A stretch of DNA of 64,000 nucleotides. Source: CAVSJA01 sp963728145 (GTDB lineage: Bacteria; Bacteroidota; Bacteroidia; Chitinophagales; Chitinophagaceae). The DNA is taken from contig CAVSJA010000009.1 of the NCBI GenBank assembly GCA_963728145.1, positions 62,001 to 126,000 on the forward strand, written 5' to 3'. Of this stretch, positions 45,778 to 54,344 are shown piece by piece (position 1 is the stretch's first letter; the number at the start of each line of letters is the position of its first letter). Below the pieces are notes generated by a model. That model did no database searches. It worked only from the letters and a program-made list of their open reading frames with translations, and was not told where the DNA came from. The translations under genes were made by a program, and so were the position numbers.

Positions 45778-47536
45778 ATGTTCATGTTAAAGTTTGTCGG
45801 AATACGGTTGAAAGGGTTGACAAGGTTGACGGGGTTGACAGGGTTGATTGGGTTTGTTTTTTCCTTATCAGTTAAGGCCCAAATGATAAGCCGCCATTCA
45901 TTATTAATAACCGAAATATTTGCCGATCCCGTTCCTTCCGTAGGATTGCCTGGAACCGAATTCATTGAACTTACCAATGTTTCCGATAGTACCATCAACC
46001 TGCAGAACTGGAAAATAGGCGATGGAAGTTCATCCGCCAGGATCACCGTCCCATATCTATTAAGGCCAGATAGCATAGTGATCATTTGCCCATCGTCGTC
46101 AACTACAAACTGGGAACCATTTGGCGCTGTAATTGGCGTGAGCAACTTTCCATCCTTAAATAATGATGCAGATCTGGTTGTTCTTTATTCTGCTGATGGA
46201 ATGTTGATCCATGCAATTTCCTATCAAACCGATTGGTACAGAAATGAAGTGAAATCGCAGGGTGGATGGACATTGGAGACTGATCGACAAACAAAATCCA
46301 TGCGGAGGTCTTCGAAACTGGATTGCATCAAAAGATCCTCGCGGTGGCAGCCCCGGACAAATCAATTCCAATAATGGATCGAACCCTGATGAAGATCTTC
46401 CTGAATTAATTCGCAGCTGGTATGTCGACAGCGCATCCCTGATTGCACTGTTTAATGAACCGATGGATAGTTCAATTGCCTCTAATCTTTTGAATTATCA
46501 ATTCAATCCAAAACTTGAAATTGAATCGATAATTGCGCTTCCTCCTTTATTTAATGCAGTATTGATACGACTAAAAGAGAAACCCGATAGCAATCTGGTC
46601 TATGAATTAACTGTAAGGTTTGTTACCGATTGTGCAGGGAATGCCATCGGAGGATTCAATAAAACAAAATTTGGTCTGCCCCGCTTAGCATTAAAAAATG
46701 AAATTGTACTGAATGAAATTCTTTTCAATCCAAAGCCAGATGGTTTTGATTATGTTGAATTTTATAATTCAGGCAAGAAGACAATTGACTTAAGCAGGTT
46801 ATTTATTGCAAGCAGGAATACTAATGGAGATTTGATCAATCTTTTTAAAATCGCGACGGAACCATTCCTGGTCTTTCCGGGCGAATGGATAGTTATTACG
46901 GAAAACAAGGATTGGGTATTAAACAATTATTTTGTTAAGCAACCAATACATTTAATACAAATCCCGGATCTTCCTTCATTGCCTGATGATAATGGAAAGC
47001 TTATATTGTTAAATGAACAGGGAACTATACTCGATGAATTGCACTATGATGAAAAATGGCATTTTGCATTGATCAGTAATAGGGAAGCCGTGGCGTTGGA
47101 AAGAATTGACTACAGCAAACCCACCCAAGACAAGAACAACTGGACCTCAGCTTCATCAACATCCGGATTCGGTACACCAACAGCGATGAATTCTCAATTC
47201 TTATCAGATCCACTATTACAGGGCGCAATTACAGTTAGCCCAAAAGTATTTTCCCCTGATAATGATGGCCTGGACGACTTCACTACAATTTCTTATCAAT
47301 TGAATGAACCAGGTTATGTAATGAATATGACTGTATTTGATTTGAATGGGCGGCCTGTTCGTTATCTCGTAAAAAATTCGACCTTATCTCAGCAAGGAAA
47401 ATTTATTTGGGATGGGTTGAATGACAAACAACAACAAGTCCCCATCGGAATATATATTCTGTATACGGAGGTATTCAATATTAATGGTAAGAAGGCAAGA
47501 TTTAAAAATTCGGTTACGCTTGCGAGGAGGCTCTAA
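45778..47536 (+). CDS. Lamin-tail domain secreted protein with FlgD/gliding-type C-terminus, split by a frameshift
   Basis: The first frame (45778-46374) has a signal peptide (LSVKAQ) and a lamin-tail domain (LLITEIFADPVPSVGLPGTE, FIELTNVSDSTINLQNW). It then breaks. The other frame continues IDKQNPCGGLRNWIASKDP, a Big/Ig-like region, a second lamin-tail domain (NEILFNPKPDGFDYVEFYNS), and a C-terminal FlgD-like/T9SS domain (SPDNDGLDDFTTISY, VPIGIYILYTEVF). Removing one A at about 46277-46279 joins them, giving roughly 585 residues. The product is probably exported by the Por system. The signal-peptide region is encoded by 9-bp tandem repeats. Confidence 0.8.
45806..45851 (+). repeat. 9-bp GGTTGACRG tandem repeat inside a signal-peptide coding region
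   Basis: Units GGTTGAAAG, GGTTGACAA, GGTTGACGG, GGTTGACAG and GGTTGATTG follow one another in frame with the lamin-tail gene, coding GLT, RLT, GLT, GLI. Confidence 0.8.
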
Positions 47537-47569
47537 ATATAAATGAATAGTCTGCTAGTTACTTCTATT

Positions 47570-47637
47570 GCAGATTTCTCGCCCTGGTTGCCTTTAGAGT
47601 GAGAATCTTTAATTATACCGGGCTCGAAATGACAAGG
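47570..47637. repeat. Half-element of the long palindrome (see 50551)
   Basis: GCAGATTTCTCGCCCTGGTTG (inner arm) and ACCGGGCTCGAAATGACAAGG (outer arm) occur here as one half of the element at 50551-50756, between two convergent genes. Confidence 0.75.
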
Positions 47638-47650
47638 CAAAAGTGTTCGG

Positions 47651-48574
47651 TTATACCAGTTCAATATCAAAATTCACCAACTGTACAAATTGCTGAATTC
47701 TGTTTTCAATATCTTCCCTGGTAATTTCTTTCAATCTTTCAGGTCCGAATTTTTCTACACAGTAAGAAGCCATTGCAGAGCCGACGATGATCCCTCTTTT
47801 CATATTCTCAAATGAGATATCACCGCTGCGTGCGATATGGCCAATAAATCCACCGGCAAAAGTGTCGCCAGCGCCCGTTGGGTCAAATACTTCTTCTAAC
47901 GGAAGCGCCGGTGCGAAGAAAACCTGGTCGCCGTAAAATAGTAGTGCGCCGTGCTCACCTTTCTTTATGATGAGATATTTTGGTCCCATCTTCAGGATGG
48001 TCTTGGCGGCTTTTACTAACGAGAATTGGCCGCTGAGTTGCCTTGCCTCACTATCGTTGATCATCAAAACATCAACAAGCTTCAGTGTTTTCTCCAGCTC
48101 AGGCATGGCGACTTCCATCCAAAAATTCATCGTATCCATCACGATGAGCTTTGGCCTTTCCTGCAATTGCTCGATCACTTTACGTTGGATCACAGGGTCG
48201 AGATTGCCAAGCATCAGGAATTCCGCTCCCTGATATGAAGCTGGTAACACCGGGTTGAAGTCAAGCAGAACATTTAAATCAGTCTGAAGCGTGTCGCGGG
48301 TATTCATGTCCAAATGATACCGACCACTCCAGAAAAAGGATTTTTTGTCTTTCACTACTTCCACTCCCTCGAGCACGACACCGCGACTTCTCATTTCGTC
48401 CATTTCCTCCTTTGGAAAATCTCCTCCAACTATTGAAACCTGTAGTATGGGTTGCACAAAATTGCTCGCTGCATAAGCCACATAAGTTGCTGAGCCACCA
48501 ACAATACGATTCGTTTTTCCAAAGGGAGTTTCAATTGCGTCAAATGCCATTGTACCGACAGAGATGAGAGACAT
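47651..48574 (-). CDS. PfkB-family carbohydrate kinase
   Basis: The 307-residue protein belongs to the ribokinase/PfkB fold. The C-terminal signature FDPTGAGDTFAGGFIGHI holds the catalytic Asp and the anion hole. RIVGGSATYVAYAASNF near residue 23 is the sugar-side glycine motif; LIIKKGEHGALLF is also typical. The substrate could be a sugar or a nucleoside such as adenosine, which sequence alone does not decide. It stands alone on the minus strand. Confidence 0.88.
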   Translation of the reverse strand: MSLISVGTMAFDAIETPFGKTNRIVGGSATYVAYAASNFVQPILQVSIVGGDFPKEEMDEMRSRGVVLEGVEVVKDKKSFFWSGRYHLDMNTRDTLQTDLNVLLDFNPVLPASYQGAEFLMLGNLDPVIQRKVIEQLQERPKLIVMDTMNFWMEVAMPELEKTLKLVDVLMINDSEARQLSGQFSLVKAAKTILKMGPKYLIIKKGEHGALLFYGDQVFFAPALPLEEVFDPTGAGDTFAGGFIGHIARSGDISFENMKRGIIVGSAMASYCVEKFGPERLKEITREDIENRIQQFVQLVNFDIELV

Positions 48575-48582
48575 AGAGTTAT

Positions 48583-48682
48583 TTGATATTTTTTATTTGA
48601 GATTTTTTATTTGTTTCAATTATGGCCGCTCAATCATGTCTTTCTTGCCTATTGCCCGTTGCCTATTGCCTATTGCTTTCCG
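48583..48682. repeat. TTGCCTA heptamers and TTATTTGAGATTTTT repeats
   Basis: 48583-48617 has two to three copies of a 14-15-bp AT-rich unit (TTATTTGAKATTTTT). 48644-48680 has five TTGCCTA-type heptamers (TTGCCCG, TTGCCTA, TTGCCTA, TTGCTTT). Both lie in the 278-bp gap between the PfkB gene and the TetR gene. Confidence 0.8.
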
Positions 48683-48836
48683 CGTGCAAAGAAAACGCTA
48701 TTCTGGTATGAAACAAACAAAATAACTCAATATGAAATATGCAATTTCAAATTTGCAATAGCTTTCTGTTAGTCACTTTGCCCCGATTTTTCCGACAATT
48801 TTTTCAAATACCAGCTAATGCTTGTTAGCAACTCCT

Positions 48837-48844
48837 TATCTTTG
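48837..48844 (+). promoter_or_regulatory. Candidate -7 element of the TetR-paaE unit
   Basis: TATCTTTG is an exact TAnnTTTG and ends 8 nt before the TetR start codon, so the mRNA would be nearly leaderless. No clear -33 TTG at 19 nt. Confidence 0.5.
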
Positions 48845-48852
48845 CGGCAACT

Positions 48853-49452
48853 ATGGCCCGAATAAAAAGCTCAAAAAGCAGCACCCGTAAGGATGTGATC
48901 ATTGCCAAAGCTGCCCAACTCTTTAGAGAAAAAGGATATAGCGCAACTTCAATGCGCGACCTGGCAGAAAATGTAGGAGTAGAAGCCGCCAGTCTTTATA
49001 ACCATATCAATTCAAAGGCGGAGATCTTACAGGAGATCTGTTTTAAAACAGCCAATCAGTTCATGCAGCATATTGCGGACCTGGAAGCGAATACTGATGG
49101 GTATTCTGTTAAACTGGAAGCAATCCTCCGTTTCCATATCAGGCAAATGGTAAACCATTATGAGGAAGTGTATGTGATGGACCGGGAATGGAAACATCTT
49201 ACAGAACCTTACCTACAGAACATGCAGAACCAGCGGCGGGCCTATCGCCAACGCATAGCCGCAATAATTGAAGAAGGTATCCGCAAGGGAGAGATGAAAG
49301 AGATCGATGCGCCAACGGCAGTATTGATCATGCTCCACGCGATCAGTGGTATTGAAAGCTGGCATCGCAGTACCAAAAGGATCAGCGGGGAGATGCTCGA
49401 AGACAATATGGTCTCTATCCTGATCGGCGGATTGAAGAAAAAGGATAAATAA
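48853..49452 (+). CDS. TetR-family regulator of the phenylacetate cluster
   Basis: The 199-residue protein has an N-terminal DNA-binding domain (VIIAKAAQLFREKGYSATSM, RDLAENVGVEAASLYNHINSK) with the recognition helix in ASLYNHI, and a helical ligand-binding C-terminus. Its stop is 2 nt before the paaE start, so they are co-transcribed. Regulators of this type in paa clusters respond to phenylacetyl-CoA; this is by analogy. Confidence 0.88.
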   Translation: MARIKSSKSSTRKDVIIAKAAQLFREKGYSATSMRDLAENVGVEAASLYNHINSKAEILQEICFKTANQFMQHIADLEANTDGYSVKLEAILRFHIRQMVNHYEEVYVMDREWKHLTEPYLQNMQNQRRAYRQRIAAIIEEGIRKGEMKEIDAPTAVLIMLHAISGIESWHRSTKRISGEMLEDNMVSILIGGLKKKDK

Positions 49453-49454
49453 AC

Positions 49455-50537
49455 ATGTCGATCCATTTTCACCCGCTCACTATAAAAGAAATACGCAGTG
49501 AAACTCCCGATTGTGTTTCCATAAGTTTTGATATACCTCCTGAACTGGAATCGGTTTTTAAATTCAGCCATGGACAAAATCTCACTGTAAAAACAAAAAT
49601 TGGAAACGAGGAAGTTCGCCGTTCTTATTCAATTTGTACGGCGCCGCATGAAAATGATTTGCGGGTAGCTGTTAAAATGGTAGAATCGGGTTTGTTCTCA
49701 TCCCATGCCCATAAGCTTAGTGCAGGTGATGTACTGGATGTGCTCCCTCCAACCGGAAGGTTCTATACCAATCTCGATCCAAAGAATAAAAAAAACTATT
49801 TGGCATTTGCTGCGGGTAGCGGTATTACTCCGGTAATCTCTATCATTAAAACAACGCTTGCAACAGAACCCAAAAGTAATTTCACCCTGGTATATGGAAA
49901 CCGCAGTCGCTCTTCCATTATTTTTCTTGAAGAATTGGAAGGATTAAAGAATATATATCTCGAAAGATTTTCTCTTATCCATGTATTGAGCAGGGAAAGG
50001 GTTGATTCAAATCTGAACTTTGGAAGAATAAATGCAGAAAAGCTCGCGCAATTACACAAGGTTGTCGATTACTCTTCAATGGATGAGGTGTTCATTTGCG
50101 GACCAGAAGAAATGATTTTTACAACGAAAGAGTTTCTTGAAGCAAGTGGGGTGGATAAGAAGAAGGTGCATTTCGAATTGTTTACAACGCCGGGACAGTC
50201 GGGAGTCAGGAGTCGGGAGTCGGGAGTCGGTACACCGGGCAAAGAATCGGGTCCTAAATCAAAGATTACATTGAAACTGGATGGCAGATCATTTGATTTT
50301 GAGTTGCCATTTGGTGGAGATACAATATTAGATGCTGCACTGAAATTAGGTGCGGATCTTCCATTCGCATGTAAAGGTGGAGTTTGTAGCACTTGTCGCG
50401 CAAAACTCATCGAAGGCGAAGTTGAGATGGAAATGAATTGGGCGCTTGAGCCGGAAGAAGTTGAAAAAGGATTTATTCTTACTTGTCAGTCGCATCCGAA
50501 AACGGATCGAGTTGTAGTTGATTACGACTTGAGGTGA
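49455..50537 (+). CDS. paaE: Phenylacetyl-CoA 1,2-epoxidase reductase subunit PaaE
   Basis: PaaE passes electrons from NADPH to the di-iron epoxidase PaaABC. The 360-residue protein has an FAD-binding ferredoxin reductase part (residues 1-235: RRSYSICTAPHEND, FAAGSGITPVISIIKTTL) and a C-terminal plant-type [2Fe-2S] domain with C-x4-C-x2-C (CKGGVCSTC) and a final Cys in ILTCQSHP. Between them lies a linker of about 20 residues (GVRSRESGVG) encoded by CGGGAGT heptamer repeats. The other epoxidase genes follow after a lipoprotein gene on the opposite strand. Confidence 0.93.
   Translation: MSIHFHPLTIKEIRSETPDCVSISFDIPPELESVFKFSHGQNLTVKTKIGNEEVRRSYSICTAPHENDLRVAVKMVESGLFSSHAHKLSAGDVLDVLPPTGRFYTNLDPKNKKNYLAFAAGSGITPVISIIKTTLATEPKSNFTLVYGNRSRSSIIFLEELEGLKNIYLERFSLIHVLSRERVDSNLNFGRINAEKLAQLHKVVDYSSMDEVFICGPEEMIFTTKEFLEASGVDKKKVHFELFTTPGQSGVRSRESGVGTPGKESGPKSKITLKLDGRSFDFELPFGGDTILDAALKLGADLPFACKGGVCSTCRAKLIEGEVEMEMNWALEPEEVEKGFILTCQSHPKTDRVVVDYDLR
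50195..50230 (+). repeat. CGGGAGT heptamer repeat inside paaE
   Basis: Four to five units (CGGGAGT, CAGGAGT, CGGGAGT, CGGGAGT, CGG) code for the paaE interdomain linker. A related pair of CGGTAGT-type units lies at the rpsB stop codon (about 14045-14060). Confidence 0.8.
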
Positions 50538-50550
50538 TCCTCCGCATCCT

Positions 50551-50756
50551 TCCTTCCCCCATTGAACCTTGTCATTTCGAGCCCGGCGATCAATGTGACT
50601 ATACAATAGAGGCAACCAGGGCGAGAAATCTGCGGCATAAACAACTCGCGGAAGTGCGATCAGTTGCCGATTGCGCAGATTTCTCGCCCTGGTTGTTCTT
50701 ATGCGGGTTCCTGTTATGCACCGGGCTCGAAATGACAAGGTTCAATGGGGGAAGGA
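50551..50756. repeat. Long near-perfect palindromic element
   Basis: The outer arms of 36 bp (50551-50586 and 50721-50756) are perfect inverse copies containing GTCATTTCGAGCCCGG. The inner arms of 22 bp (50613-50634 and 50674-50695) contain GGGCGAGAAATCTGCG. The spacing fits a cruciform or a strong bidirectional RNA hairpin between convergent paaE and a lipoprotein gene. A half-copy lies at 47570-47637, and fragments at 44505-44541. Confidence 0.85.
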
Positions 50757-50767
50757 CGCAGAGAGAA

Positions 50768-51583
50768 TCAGTATCCTGTTACCAGTAAGTTCAACGCGCC
50801 TTTCATTCCGCATTTTTGGTATTTATGATAAGCAGCGGCAGCTCGTTTTCGTATATCCTGCCCAGTTTCCTTTTTCAACCAACCTTCCAATGCCGCTTCA
50901 AGAGTGTATGCTTCGGGACTCATCAAACCGGTACTCCAAAGAATTGGATTTGCTCCTGATTGTCTGATTCCAAACTGAAAATAATTTTTGCTTTTGCAAG
51001 CCAGCATGATCGCATCCCGATTATTATCGTTTTTCTTTTGATCGTAATCATACAAACCAAAATCCATCAGACCATCATGACCAATATAAGCGACAAGCTT
51101 TGAATAACCACCAAATCCCAAGGTCTTTTTATCGACATCCAAAACCTTAAGATTAGCTCCGGCACAAGCATCGAAAAAGTCAATAGTGCATTGTTTAATT
51201 TCTGCGCCATCATATGCATCCGCAACTAAATAGGCGCCAGTCAAAGTATGCTTAAATACACAACGCTCAAGAATTTCCGTAGATGGATTCTTAATTGTAC
51301 TGAGTAATTTCCAGTTAGGGCTTTTTCTAAAGAAGGTCTTTACTCCACCACCACATCCCCAATAGAGATTGTTGGCCGGATCCTGTCCATTTCCAATTGC
51401 TTTCGGAACCGGAACGATACCCTGGTTCTTATTATCGCATAAGGCGACAAGAACATGAATAACTTTTGCCTTATCAATTTTTATCGAATCATGGGTCACA
51501 ATTGCAGCATCCTGCATTTCCTTTACAACAGGCTCAGTACAGGAAATTATTACGAGTAGGGTTAAGGGGAGTAAATAATTCAT
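50768..51583 (-). CDS. Lipoprotein with caspase-like (clan CD) pattern, unknown function
   Basis: The 271-residue protein has a lipoprotein signal (LLVIISCTEP, Cys at about 15). Its core has three features in the order seen in clan CD peptidases: strand KVIHVLVALCDNKNQG, then SKLVAYIGHDGLMDFGLYDY (His-Asp after a strand), then RDAIMLACKSKNYF (Cys after a strand). These suggest a caspase/gingipain-type His-Cys dyad, but this is pattern reading only. It is oriented against the paa genes and splits paaE from paaA. Confidence 0.55.
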   Translation of the reverse strand: MNYLLPLTLLVIISCTEPVVKEMQDAAIVTHDSIKIDKAKVIHVLVALCDNKNQGIVPVPKAIGNGQDPANNLYWGCGGGVKTFFRKSPNWKLLSTIKNPSTEILERCVFKHTLTGAYLVADAYDGAEIKQCTIDFFDACAGANLKVLDVDKKTLGFGGYSKLVAYIGHDGLMDFGLYDYDQKKNDNNRDAIMLACKSKNYFQFGIRQSGANPILWSTGLMSPEAYTLEAALEGWLKKETGQDIRKRAAAAYHKYQKCGMKGALNLLVTGY

Positions 51584-51710
51584 CTTGCTCTAGTAGATGC
51601 CTGAACGATAGGAATTCATAATTCTTGTATTAAGGGTGGCCTCCTTGTTGATTTAACGATTGATTTGCTAGGGGTCTCGTCCCGAAGGGACGAAAGCTTT
51701 GTAGAATTCT

Positions 51711-51718
51711 TACATTTG
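51711..51718 (+). promoter_or_regulatory. Candidate -7 element of paaA
   Basis: TACATTTG matches TAnnTTTG exactly and ends 5 nt before the paaA ATG, again implying a near-leaderless mRNA. The -33 position is unconvincing. A small palindrome, TCGTCCCGAAGGGACGA, lies at 51677-51693. Confidence 0.45.
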
Positions 51719-51723
51719 CATCT

Positions 51724-52671
51724 ATGAGTGTACAGGATTTTGAAAAGATCTTCCTCGATAAAATCGAGAATGAAGTCAAGATCGAACCAAAGGATTGGAT
51801 GCCCGATCAATACCGAAAAACATTGGTCAGGCAGATCAGTCAGCATGCACATAGCGAGATCGTGGGCATGTTGCCCGAAGGAAATTGGATCACCCGCGCC
51901 CCGACATTAAAACGTAAAGCGGTTTTATTGGCAAAGGTACAGGATGAAGCGGGGCATGGACTCTATCTGTATGCTGCAACCGAAACTTTGGGAACAACCA
52001 GAGAAGAAACCATCAATGACCTGCATAGTGGCAAAGCGAAATATTCATCCATTTTTAATTATCCAACCTTAACCTGGGCTGATATGGGCGCAATCGGCTG
52101 GCTGGTTGATGGCGCGGCTATATTAAACCAGGTTATGCTTTGCAGAACTTCATATGGTCCTTATGCAAGATCAATGGTAAGAATCTGTAAGGAAGAAAGT
52201 TTTCATCAGCGCCAGGGTTATGAAATCCTGCTCATCTTAAGTAAAGGCACAGACGAACAGAAAGCAATGTGCCAGGATTCAATCAATCGTTGGTGGTGGC
52301 CAAGCCTGATGATGTTTGGACCTAAGGACAGTGAATCCACTCATTCCGATCAAAGCACAAAATGGAAGATTAAAAGAATGAGCAATGATGAATTGAGACA
52401 AAAGTTTGTCGACATGATTGCCGAACAGGCAAAATTGTTGAACATGACTCTTCCCGATCCCGACTTAAAATGGAACGAAGCAAAAGGCCATTATGATTTT
52501 GGTGAAATTGATTGGAATGAATTCTGGAATGTTGTTAAAGGCAACGGACCATGCAACAAGCAAAGAGTTGAAGCTCGAAAAAAAGCATGGGAGGACGGGG
52601 AATGGGTTCGCGAAGCGGCAACAGCTTACGCGGAAAAGAAGTCAAGATCTCTTAAAGAAAAAGCAGCATAA
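51724..52671 (+). CDS. paaA: Phenylacetyl-CoA 1,2-epoxidase catalytic subunit PaaA
   Basis: PaaA is the di-iron oxygenase that epoxidises the ring of phenylacetyl-CoA. The 315-residue protein has the usual opening (WMPDQYRKTLVRQISQHAHS, EIVGMLPEGNWITRAPTLKR), the iron ligands in KVQDEAGHGLYLY and CKEESFHQRQGYE, and the tail RVEARKKAWEDGEWVREAA. It starts the paaABCD operon: paaB begins 4 bp after its stop. Confidence 0.96.
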   Translation: MSVQDFEKIFLDKIENEVKIEPKDWMPDQYRKTLVRQISQHAHSEIVGMLPEGNWITRAPTLKRKAVLLAKVQDEAGHGLYLYAATETLGTTREETINDLHSGKAKYSSIFNYPTLTWADMGAIGWLVDGAAILNQVMLCRTSYGPYARSMVRICKEESFHQRQGYEILLILSKGTDEQKAMCQDSINRWWWPSLMMFGPKDSESTHSDQSTKWKIKRMSNDELRQKFVDMIAEQAKLLNMTLPDPDLKWNEAKGHYDFGEIDWNEFWNVVKGNGPCNKQRVEARKKAWEDGEWVREAATAYAEKKSRSLKEKAA

Positions 52672-52675
52672 GTAA

Positions 52676-53038
52676 ATGAACAATTTATTTCGCAAATATT
52701 ATTACGGCGATATACCGGAGGATAAAGCTGCGGCTGGAATAAAGAGTAGTAATAGTAAATCCGATTGGCCTCTCTGGGAAGTATTCATTCGGAGTAAACA
52801 GGGACTCGATCACAAACACGTCGGAAGTTTGCACGCCGCCGATGCGCAAATGGCAATTGAAAATGCGCGGGATGTTTATACAAGAAGAATGGAAGGCATA
52901 AGCATTTGGGTTGTTGAAAGCAAATACATTCATGCAAGCAGTCCGGACGAGGCTGCTGAACTGTATGAGCCCGCTAATGATAAAGTTTACCGGCATCCAA
53001 CATTTTATGAAATGCCCGATGACGCAAAGCATATATAA
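52676..53038 (+). CDS. paaB: Phenylacetyl-CoA epoxidase subunit PaaB
   Basis: PaaB is a small bridging subunit that joins PaaAC heterodimers. The 120-residue protein has the signature WPLWEVFIRSKQGLDHKHVG, SLHAADAQMAIENARDVYTR, and RMEGISIWVVESKYI. It carries an N-terminal extension of about 30 residues before that core, longer than in Escherichia coli. It lies between paaA and paaC with 3-4-bp gaps. Confidence 0.95.
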   Translation: MNNLFRKYYYGDIPEDKAAAGIKSSNSKSDWPLWEVFIRSKQGLDHKHVGSLHAADAQMAIENARDVYTRRMEGISIWVVESKYIHASSPDEAAELYEPANDKVYRHPTFYEMPDDAKHI

Positions 53039-53041
53039 AAG

Positions 53042-53767
53042 ATGAGCGCATTAATTGACTATTCCCTTCATCTTGCTGATTCAACCCTGATACTTGCGCA
53101 ACGCAATGCGGAATGGTGTGGACATGGCCCCGTTCTGGAACAGGATATTGCGATCACAAATATTACACTCGATCTTCTCGGACAATCGAGGAACTTTTAT
53201 CAATATGCAGCTTCGCTGATTGGTAATGGTAGTACAGAGGATAGTCTTGCATACTTACGAAAAGAAAGAGAATTCAAAAATCTCCTGTTATGTGAACTAC
53301 AGAATGGAGATTGGGGACAAACGATATTAAGGCAATTCTTCTTCAGCGTTTATCAACAACTACTTTTCGAGAAACTTAAATCAGGCGCTGATGAACAAAT
53401 TGCAGCAATTGCTACGAAGTCATTGAAAGAAATCAACTATCATGTACGCTGGAGCAGTGAATGGGTGATCAGGCTTGGAGATGGAACTGAAGAAAGTCAT
53501 GCAAAAATGTTGAAGGCCATCGATACACTGTGGGCTTACACAGGAGAAATGTTTATTCCGGCAGTTTATGAGGCAATTAGTCCTGAGCCACTCAGAGCCT
53601 CATGGCAGGAAAAAGTAAGTGCTGTCTTCAATGAAGCCGGATTGCCTTTACCCGGCAAAGTATTCATGCATACCGGTGGAAAGGAAGGAAAGCATACCGA
53701 ACAGTTGGGTTATATTTTAACCGAACTGCAATATATGCAACGCGCCTATCCTGATAGTGAATGGTAG
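53042..53767 (+). CDS. paaC: Phenylacetyl-CoA epoxidase structural subunit PaaC
   Basis: PaaC is the non-catalytic ferritin-like partner of PaaA. The 241-residue protein shows LADSTLILAQRNAEWCGHGP, EQDIAITNITLDLLGQSRNF, and EINYHVRWSSEWVIRLGDGT. It ends in the conserved GKEGKHTEQLGYILTELQYM region. The start codon follows the paaB stop by 3 bp. No frame break is seen. Confidence 0.95.
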   Translation: MSALIDYSLHLADSTLILAQRNAEWCGHGPVLEQDIAITNITLDLLGQSRNFYQYAASLIGNGSTEDSLAYLRKEREFKNLLLCELQNGDWGQTILRQFFFSVYQQLLFEKLKSGADEQIAAIATKSLKEINYHVRWSSEWVIRLGDGTEESHAKMLKAIDTLWAYTGEMFIPAVYEAISPEPLRASWQEKVSAVFNEAGLPLPGKVFMHTGGKEGKHTEQLGYILTELQYMQRAYPDSEW

Positions 53768-53785
53768 TGATGCAGTAAAAGCATT

Positions 53786-54289
53786 TTGAAATTGGTTGCA
53801 GATAAGAAACATATATTATCAATCTTAGCTGAAATTCCGGACCCCGAAGTTCCGGTATTGACTATTTCAGATCTCGGTGTACTTCGTGATGTGAAGATCA
53901 ATGGTAATACTGTCGAAGTAATCATAACACCGACCTATAGTGGCTGCCCCGCAATGGACGTGATCAGCATGCAAATAAGAATGGCATTACTTGAAGCCGG
54001 ATTTAAGGATGTGAAACTAACCCAGGTTCTATCCCCTGCATGGACTACAGAATGGATGAGCGAGTCAGGAAAAGAAAAACTTCGCGCTTATGGAATTGCT
54101 CCACCCAATCCAAAGCAACAAGTGTGTAATGAACAGGAAGAATTGTTTGCTGCTGCTGAAGCTGTACAATGTCCCCTTTGCGAATCCTGGAATACACGCC
54201 GGATAAGCGAATTCGGATCTACTGCGTGTAAGGCATTATATCAATGCAATGATTGTAAGGAACCTTTTGACTACTTTAAATGTCATTGA
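53786..54289 (+). CDS. paaD: PaaD iron-sulfur maturation protein
   Basis: PaaD is needed to mature the epoxidase and contains a MIP18/SufT-like domain (AEIPDPEVPVLTISDLGVLR, TPTYSGCPAMDVISMQIRMA) and a C-terminal Cys cluster (CPLCESWNTRR, CNDCKEPFDYFKCH). No ATG is in frame: the frame opens at a TTG (53786). An out-of-frame ATG at 53770 would join if one base were removed, giving MSKSILKLVADKK. So the true start is uncertain and may reflect another single-base error. It is the fourth gene of the operon. Confidence 0.88.
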   Translation: MKLVADKKHILSILAEIPDPEVPVLTISDLGVLRDVKINGNTVEVIITPTYSGCPAMDVISMQIRMALLEAGFKDVKLTQVLSPAWTTEWMSESGKEKLRAYGIAPPNPKQQVCNEQEELFAAAEAVQCPLCESWNTRRISEFGSTACKALYQCNDCKEPFDYFKCH

Positions 54290-54344
54290 GTTATTTCAAA
54301 TTGCATATTTTAGATTTCAAATTGTATCAAACTAAAAAATTTCA

